Shown: piece by piece, positions 4,974 through 9,283 of the stretch
Position numbering within the stretch: the first letter of the stretch is position 1
Layout of the letters: each line of letters opens with the position of its first letter
Assembly (NCBI GenBank): GCA_913054205.1
Contig: CAJXJM010000067.1
Coordinates: 1 to 9,283, forward strand
Source: an uncultured Rhodospirillaceae bacterium
GTDB lineage: Bacteria > Pseudomonadota > Alphaproteobacteria > Rhodospirillales > UBA2165
DNA length: 9,283 nucleotides
Direction: 5' to 3'
Made by a program: the position numbers and the translations under genes
Notes under the pieces: model-generated
Databases searched by the model: none
What the model saw: only the letters and a program-made list of their open reading frames with translations
What the model was told of the DNA's origin: nothing

Positions 4974-7604
4974 ATGGGAATGAACGTGCCTAAAGACGTG
5001 ACAGATAGTTTTCAAAATGCCCTCGGGAATTTCCTGGCGCGATGGGTAGGCTTCATATGCGCGAAAGCCGTCGTGGTAATATCGCTTTCGACGATTATGA
5101 CGATTGCACTCGCTTATTACACAGCGACGGTGATAGGCATCAGTACCGATACAACTGACATGCTGTCGCCAAAACTGCCCTTTCGCCAGAACGCGATAGC
5201 GCTCAGCAAAGCCTTTCCACAAAATTCAGATAATATTGTTGTTGTGATCGATGGCCCAAATGCTGATCTCATCAATGAGGCCGCCGATCAGATCGCTGTG
5301 CAGTTACGCAAACAACCTAAATTGTTCGGCGAAGTCTTTGATCCCGCAGGTATGGGATTTTTCAAAACAAATGGTTTGATGTATCTGAAAACAGACGACC
5401 TCGCTGAATTATCCGATCGTCTGATCTCAGCCCAACCTTTTCTGGGGACGCTGTGGAAGAACCCGACATTGCCGGGTTTGTTTAACCTCCTCAGCCTTTT
5501 CCTAAATGAAGGTAGAGACAAACCAGACTTAATTGGTGCCGCCGCACCGATGATCAATAACATCAGCCAAATTATTTCTGCTCAGACCAACAAACAACCT
5601 GACAGGCTTTCCTGGCGGGATGTCCTTTCCGGTAATAGATCCGAAAAACCCACTCGAATTATTGTCATTCAGCCCAAAACAAATTTTGAGTCGCTTCAGC
5701 CTGGAGCCGATGCCATCGAACAGATCAGGGCACTTGGCGGCAAATTAAATTTGACAGAAAAGTTTGGTGCCAGATTGCGCCTTACCGGCTCTGTCCCTTT
5801 GGCTGAAGAAGAGCTGGAAAGCGTGGTTGATGGACTTGGTCTCGCGGGCGCACTCTCGCTGGTGCTCGTTTTCGGTTTGCTTTTTTGGGGTCTAAAATCC
5901 GCAAGATTGGTTGCGGCCACCTTAATCACATTGATGTTTGGCCTCGTTTGGACAGCAGGATTTGCCACCTGGGCGGTCGGTACGCTTAACTTAATCTCCG
6001 TGGCATTTGCCGTTTTGTTCATTGGATTAAGCGTTGATTTTGGCATTCATTTTGCCCTGCGCTACACCGAGAATTTAGGTAACCCAGCAACGGCTCTTAA
6101 CGACGCAGCAAAAAATGTTGGCAGCGCGTTGTGTCTTTCAGCGATCGCGGCGGCCATTGGATTTTTCTCATTTCTGCCGACAGACTACACCGGCCTTGCG
6201 GAACTTGGGCTGATTGCCGGCGGCGGCATGTTCATTGCCTTATTTGCAAATCTCACGCTATTGCCAACTCTGTTAAGCGTCATGCCGCTCCCGCAACAAA
6301 TGCAATTTGGCAAGTCTGTTGCGCCGACATCGGAGCGCCCGGGGTCCCATCGCCTTATCCTCGGCGCCGTGATAATTCTTGCGATCAGCTCGTTGTTTCT
6401 TGCCCAAAAGGTGCACTTCGATTTTGATCCTTTGAATTTAAAGGACACAAAAACCGAATCCGTTTCAACTTTTTTTGATTTAATGGAAAGTGGCAACGGC
6501 AATCCCTATTCAATCACCATTCTCGCCAAAGATTTAAAGACGGCCGATCAAATCGCGGAACGTGCAAAAAATCTCCCTCCGGTAAAGAGCGTGATTACAC
6601 TCTCGAATCTCATTCCACGCGATCAAGAAGATAAACTTTCGATGATAGAAAATTTAGCCCTCATCCTCGGCCCGGCATTTTCCGGCTCGCCCGGGCCTTT
6701 AAAATCAACCATCACAGAACGTTTGAGAGCAACGGTAAGTCTTCAGAATCAGATAAAGACTTTCGATGCCAGCACTTCGGCATCTGATTTATCTAAGGCC
6801 GTAAATAAATTTAACAGCTCGCTCACAAAACTTTTAACCAGCACTGATCCAGATCGCGCCTTGGCCGAACTTGAGCAGCGCCTGCTCGCCACACTTCCTC
6901 GGCAATTGGCGCTATTAAAGCAATCCATCGATGCTGAAGAGATCACCGAGAAAGATATCCCAGATGCCCTCCGATCTCGACAAATTGCCGCCGACGGCCG
7001 CGCTAAGCTGGAGATCGCAGCCAAAGGTAATATGCGGAACAGGCAGGAATTGGCGGCTTTTGTCGCGGCTGTCCGCAAAATCGCGCCTGATGCCACAGGT
7101 ACGCCAATCATCATCCAAGAAGCCGGCAATGCCGTCATCCAAGCGTTTATAGAAGCTGCAACGCTTACCTTTATCCTCATTGTTATATTGGTTGTGGCGG
7201 TAACGCGAAGCCTCCGCGAGATCGTGCTGATTATTGCGCCGTTATTGCTCGCGGCTCTATTCACTCTTGCCGCCTCAGTGCTTTTCAGCCTGCCGTTCAA
7301 TTTTGCCAATGTCATCGTTTTGCCTTTGCTTTTTGGGCTTGGCATTGCCGGTTCAATCCATTTGGTGTTGCGAGATCGAGATCAATTTGGTGCTCAAGGT
7401 GTAATGACCACGTCGACACCCCGCGCTGTCATATTCAGTGCTTTGACAACTATCGGATCTTTTGGCAGCATCGCTCTTTCCAGCCATCCCGGAACCTCCA
7501 GCATGGGCATATTGTTAACCATCGCCATTGCTCTATCGCTTATCTGCACGCTGATTGTGTTGCCCGCGTTGCTGATCGTATGGCCCAAAGCGAGTGCAAG
7601 ATGA
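4974..7604 (+). CDS. hpnN: HpnN-like RND/MMPL family lipid transporter
   Basis: This 876-residue inner-membrane protein belongs to the RND superfamily branch that includes HpnN, which carries hopanoids toward the outer membrane. It has the two-fold RND plan: TM1 about 25-50; a periplasmic domain about 55-285 opening with STDTTDMLSP and containing the HpnN-like RLISAQPFLG region (149-158); TM2-6 about 288-440, including GLSVDFGIHFALRY (351-364); TM7 about 460-478; a second periplasmic domain to about 720; and TM8-12 about 725-870, with GLGIAGSIHLVLRDRD (788-803) as the mirrored motif. Size and motif order fit HpnN well. The cargo is inferred: hopanoid by family, but the neighbours suggest a phosphonolipid or other head-group-modified lipid. 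I chose ATG 4974; an in-frame TTG at 4953 and an ATG at 4980 are alternatives, and none has a good Shine-Dalgarno. The stop overlaps the next start as ATGA. Confidence 0.9.
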   Translation: MGMNVPKDVTDSFQNALGNFLARWVGFICAKAVVVISLSTIMTIALAYYTATVIGISTDTTDMLSPKLPFRQNAIALSKAFPQNSDNIVVVIDGPNADLINEAADQIAVQLRKQPKLFGEVFDPAGMGFFKTNGLMYLKTDDLAELSDRLISAQPFLGTLWKNPTLPGLFNLLSLFLNEGRDKPDLIGAAAPMINNISQIISAQTNKQPDRLSWRDVLSGNRSEKPTRIIVIQPKTNFESLQPGADAIEQIRALGGKLNLTEKFGARLRLTGSVPLAEEELESVVDGLGLAGALSLVLVFGLLFWGLKSARLVAATLITLMFGLVWTAGFATWAVGTLNLISVAFAVLFIGLSVDFGIHFALRYTENLGNPATALNDAAKNVGSALCLSAIAAAIGFFSFLPTDYTGLAELGLIAGGGMFIALFANLTLLPTLLSVMPLPQQMQFGKSVAPTSERPGSHRLILGAVIILAISSLFLAQKVHFDFDPLNLKDTKTESVSTFFDLMESGNGNPYSITILAKDLKTADQIAERAKNLPPVKSVITLSNLIPRDQEDKLSMIENLALILGPAFSGSPGPLKSTITERLRATVSLQNQIKTFDASTSASDLSKAVNKFNSSLTKLLTSTDPDRALAELEQRLLATLPRQLALLKQSIDAEEITEKDIPDALRSRQIAADGRAKLEIAAKGNMRNRQELAAFVAAVRKIAPDATGTPIIIQEAGNAVIQAFIEAATLTFILIVILVVAVTRSLREIVLIIAPLLLAALFTLAASVLFSLPFNFANVIVLPLLFGLGIAGSIHLVLRDRDQFGAQGVMTTSTPRAVIFSALTTIGSFGSIALSSHPGTSSMGILLTIAIALSLICTLIVLPALLIVWPKASAR

Positions 7605-8236
7605 CTAATTTTTTTCCACTGATCCGACATATCTCAACACCGGTGAGCAATCTGCTGATCAAATTGCCAATCACTCCCAATCAGATAACATTTGCCTCAC
7701 TGGCATGCGGTTTGGCGGCGTGCTTTTATCTTAGCCACATTGGTTTTGAAGACAGACTAATGGGCAGCCTGTTCTTCCTTGCCGCCTACATTTTGGACAA
7801 TTGCGATGGAGAAATCGCCCGGATGAAACAGCTTTCAACCGCTTTTGGTGAGAAATTAGATACTTTCGTAGATTGGATTGTCAACACCGGTTTTTTTGCG
7901 GCGCTTGGGTATGGCGTCGCTATGGAGACAGGAAACGATATTTGGTGGTGGTTTGGACTATTCGGCAGCGCAGGTGGGACGATTAATTATTTGATCGTTC
8001 TTTTCCTTAAAAACTCAACCACGCAGGAAAGTTCAGAAGACGCCGCTCAACCCAACACGTTGAAAGAATATTTTGCCTTTGTCTTCCGCGAACTGTTCCG
8101 TGCAGATTTTTGCTTTATTGTATTGGCATTGTCGTTGATTGATGGTCTGTGGATTTTACTCCCGACTGCTGCTCTTGGCGCGCATGTGTATTGGATTTCG
8201 TATTTTATGATGCGCGACAAGAACTATCATGTCTAA
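7601..8236 (+). CDS. CDP-alcohol phosphatidyltransferase family protein, coupled to the RND transporter
   Basis: This 211-residue integral membrane protein is the third member of the family here and has the full signature: Asp66, Asp69-Gly70, Ala73-Arg74, Gly83, Asp87 and Asp91. The N-terminal amphipathic segment leads into ITPNQIT (24-30), shared with the gene at 3702, including 14 identical bases. Several hydrophobic helices follow, with a polar loop around 145-160. It would transfer a CMP-linked head group to a lipid alcohol, or a phosphatidyl group to a polar alcohol; AEP from CMP-AEP is a candidate. The ATG at 7601 overlaps the transporter stop as ATGA, the usual sign of translational coupling, so I prefer it to the in-frame ATG at 7580. 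The tight link suggests that its lipid product is the cargo of the transporter, which is inference. PgsA-type activity cannot be excluded. Confidence 0.88.
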   Translation: MTNFFPLIRHISTPVSNLLIKLPITPNQITFASLACGLAACFYLSHIGFEDRLMGSLFFLAAYILDNCDGEIARMKQLSTAFGEKLDTFVDWIVNTGFFAALGYGVAMETGNDIWWWFGLFGSAGGTINYLIVLFLKNSTTQESSEDAAQPNTLKEYFAFVFRELFRADFCFIVLALSLIDGLWILLPTAALGAHVYWISYFMMRDKNYHV

Positions 8237-8251
8237 TCGATAGATGGGTTT

Positions 8252-9253
8252 ATGAGATTATTCAAAATCATATTCTTGATAGCTGGCCTAGTTTTATTGG
8301 GATGGGTTATTCGTGAGACCAATCTGGAAGAAACTTTTGATTTGGTCAGCCAGATCGGCTTCGGATTTTTATTGGTCCTATTTACGTACTTCCTGGCCTT
8401 TTTATTCGATTCTGTGACCTGGCAAATGACGGTTTTGTCCGCGCCTTTAAATGCAAAATGGCTCTATCGCTTTTTTCAAATGCGCTTAGCAGGCGAGGCA
8501 TTTAACAATACTCTGCCTGCCGCCAGCATGGGCGGAGAACCGTTAAAAGCCGTGCTCCTTAAAACGCATTATGGGATTGGGTACCGCGAAGGCGTCGCAT
8601 CCTTAATATTGGCGCGCACCATTAACACTGTTTCGCTTATTCTTTTTTTGATGGTTGGTTTTATTCTGATGCTGGAGAGCGCTGTTCTTGATCAAAAGTA
8701 CAACTCAATCGCTGGGATTGGGCTGGGTGTCCTAACGGTTCTGATTGCACTGTTTTATGCCGTTCAGCGCTTTAAGGTTGCGAGCCGTAGTAGCGAAGCC
8801 CTCAGCAAAAATAAATGGTTTCACTGGTTGAACGGCGTGCTTCATCACATCAAAGACGTTGATGAAAAATTGGTCGAATTCTACACCGCTCACCACGCGA
8901 GGGCAGCTTTCGCTTTTGTGCTGGCTTTTATCAATTGGATTCTGGGGGTAGCGGAAATTTGGATCACCATGTTCTTCCTCGGCCATCCGATCTCGTTGAC
9001 AGACGCTTGGATTATCGAAGCTGTCGCTCAATTGGTCCGCGCCTCAACGTTTTTTATTCCGGCCAGTATCGGCGCCCAAGAAGGTGCCTTTTTGATCATC
9101 GGCACGGCGGTCACAGGATCACCAACGTTAGGGTTTGCTATCGCTGTCGTCCGGCGCGCCCGTGAAATAATTTGGGTTGCCTGGGGGATGGCAGCTTTTT
9201 ATATCGTTAAGCCCAATACGGCAAAAATGAATGAGGAAACTAAATTTAATTAA
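8252..9253 (+). CDS. HpnL/YbhN-like membrane protein (lysylphosphatidylglycerol synthase transmembrane family)
   Basis: This 333-residue polytopic protein belongs to the family built on the flippase-type membrane domain of MprF, without the aminoacyl-transferase domain. It includes HpnL of hopanoid clusters and YbhN. Hydrophobic segments begin at about residues 4, 38, 118, 152, 217, 254 and 305. Conserved blocks are GEAFNNTLPAASMGGEPLKA (81-100), PASIGAQEGAF (270-280) and RRARE (301-305), all family hallmarks. Members are thought to move or flip isoprenoid or phospholipid intermediates. The ATG at 8252 lies 15 bp after the CDP-alcohol transferase stop, in one operon with it and the HpnN-like transporter, which supports a role in moving the same lipid across the inner membrane. 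HpnL is the nearest named relative I recognise, but without a profile search I leave the symbol blank. Confidence 0.85.
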   Translation: MRLFKIIFLIAGLVLLGWVIRETNLEETFDLVSQIGFGFLLVLFTYFLAFLFDSVTWQMTVLSAPLNAKWLYRFFQMRLAGEAFNNTLPAASMGGEPLKAVLLKTHYGIGYREGVASLILARTINTVSLILFLMVGFILMLESAVLDQKYNSIAGIGLGVLTVLIALFYAVQRFKVASRSSEALSKNKWFHWLNGVLHHIKDVDEKLVEFYTAHHARAAFAFVLAFINWILGVAEIWITMFFLGHPISLTDAWIIEAVAQLVRASTFFIPASIGAQEGAFLIIGTAVTGSPTLGFAIAVVRRAREIIWVAWGMAAFYIVKPNTAKMNEETKFN

Positions 9254-9283
9254 CCGCGCACCATACTCCATCTTGTTTAAGAT

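Noticed and set aside
6749..7345. 198-codon open frame on the minus strand inside the transporter gene
   Set aside because: It is antisense to the second periplasmic domain and following helices of the HpnN-like protein, has low-complexity Ser/Ala/Arg-rich composition and no recognisable motif.
7580..7600. ATG at 7580 as the start of the third CDP-alcohol transferase
   Set aside because: It would add seven residues encoded inside the transporter's end; the ATG at 7601 forms an ATGA overlap and gives an N-terminus of normal family length.
9246..9283. Possible C-terminal end of a minus-strand gene running in from the right (LKQDGVWCAVN, then stop)
   Set aside because: The reading is protein-like and would converge on the HpnL-like gene with an 8-bp overlap, but 11 residues are too few to support a gene.
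9270..9283. Small inverted repeat ATCTT-GTTT-AAGAT after the last gene
   Set aside because: A five-pair AT-rich stem at the window edge is expected by chance and lacks a GC stem or a visible U tract.
1..9283. Mobile elements, CRISPR arrays, tRNA or rRNA genes
   Set aside because: I saw no transposase or integrase, no regularly spaced repeats and no tRNA-like or rRNA-like segment; nearly all bases are coding.

Overview
The window looks like part of an alphaproteobacterial chromosome. It has moderate GC by eye, dense coding and no mobile elements. It carries an HpnN-type RND transporter, a family typical of hopanoid-making alphaproteobacteria and some other Gram-negatives. The taxonomic call is inference. 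The content is a 2-aminoethylphosphonate (AEP) pathway next to a lipid head-group transfer and lipid export block, so the simplest reading is a locus that makes and moves an AEP phosphonolipid.

Positions 1-3609 hold the AEP pathway. The first gene (cut by the left edge) is a fusion of phosphoenolpyruvate mutase (PepM) with a PntC-like cytidylyltransferase. Seventeen bases later comes phosphonopyruvate decarboxylase (Ppd). Converging on it is the AEP:pyruvate transaminase PhnW. Together they would run PEP -> phosphonopyruvate -> phosphonoacetaldehyde -> AEP -> CMP-AEP, so the fusion protein catalyses both the first and the last step. A near-perfect palindrome fills the short gap between the ppd and phnW stop codons.

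Positions 3702-4904 hold two CDP-alcohol phosphatidyltransferase-family genes, tail to tail with a 54-bp coding overlap. The plus-strand copy has the full catalytic signature and probably starts at a non-canonical ATT. The minus-strand copy has Gly where the last signature Asp, the proposed catalytic base, should be.

Positions 4974-9253 look like one plus-strand operon: an HpnN-like RND transporter, a third CDP-alcohol phosphatidyltransferase with a full signature (coupled by an ATGA overlap), and an HpnL/YbhN-like integral membrane protein of the lysylphosphatidylglycerol-synthase transmembrane family. No hopanoid ring-forming or side-chain gene is visible, so the cargo of these transport-type proteins is open.

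Model (inference): CMP-AEP made by the first block is the head-group donor for one of the intact CDP-alcohol phosphatidyltransferases, which places AEP on a diacylglycerol or another lipid alcohol. HpnN-like and HpnL-like proteins then move or flip the product toward the outer membrane. The separate steps are known chemistry; the combination as one make-and-export system is the part worth testing.
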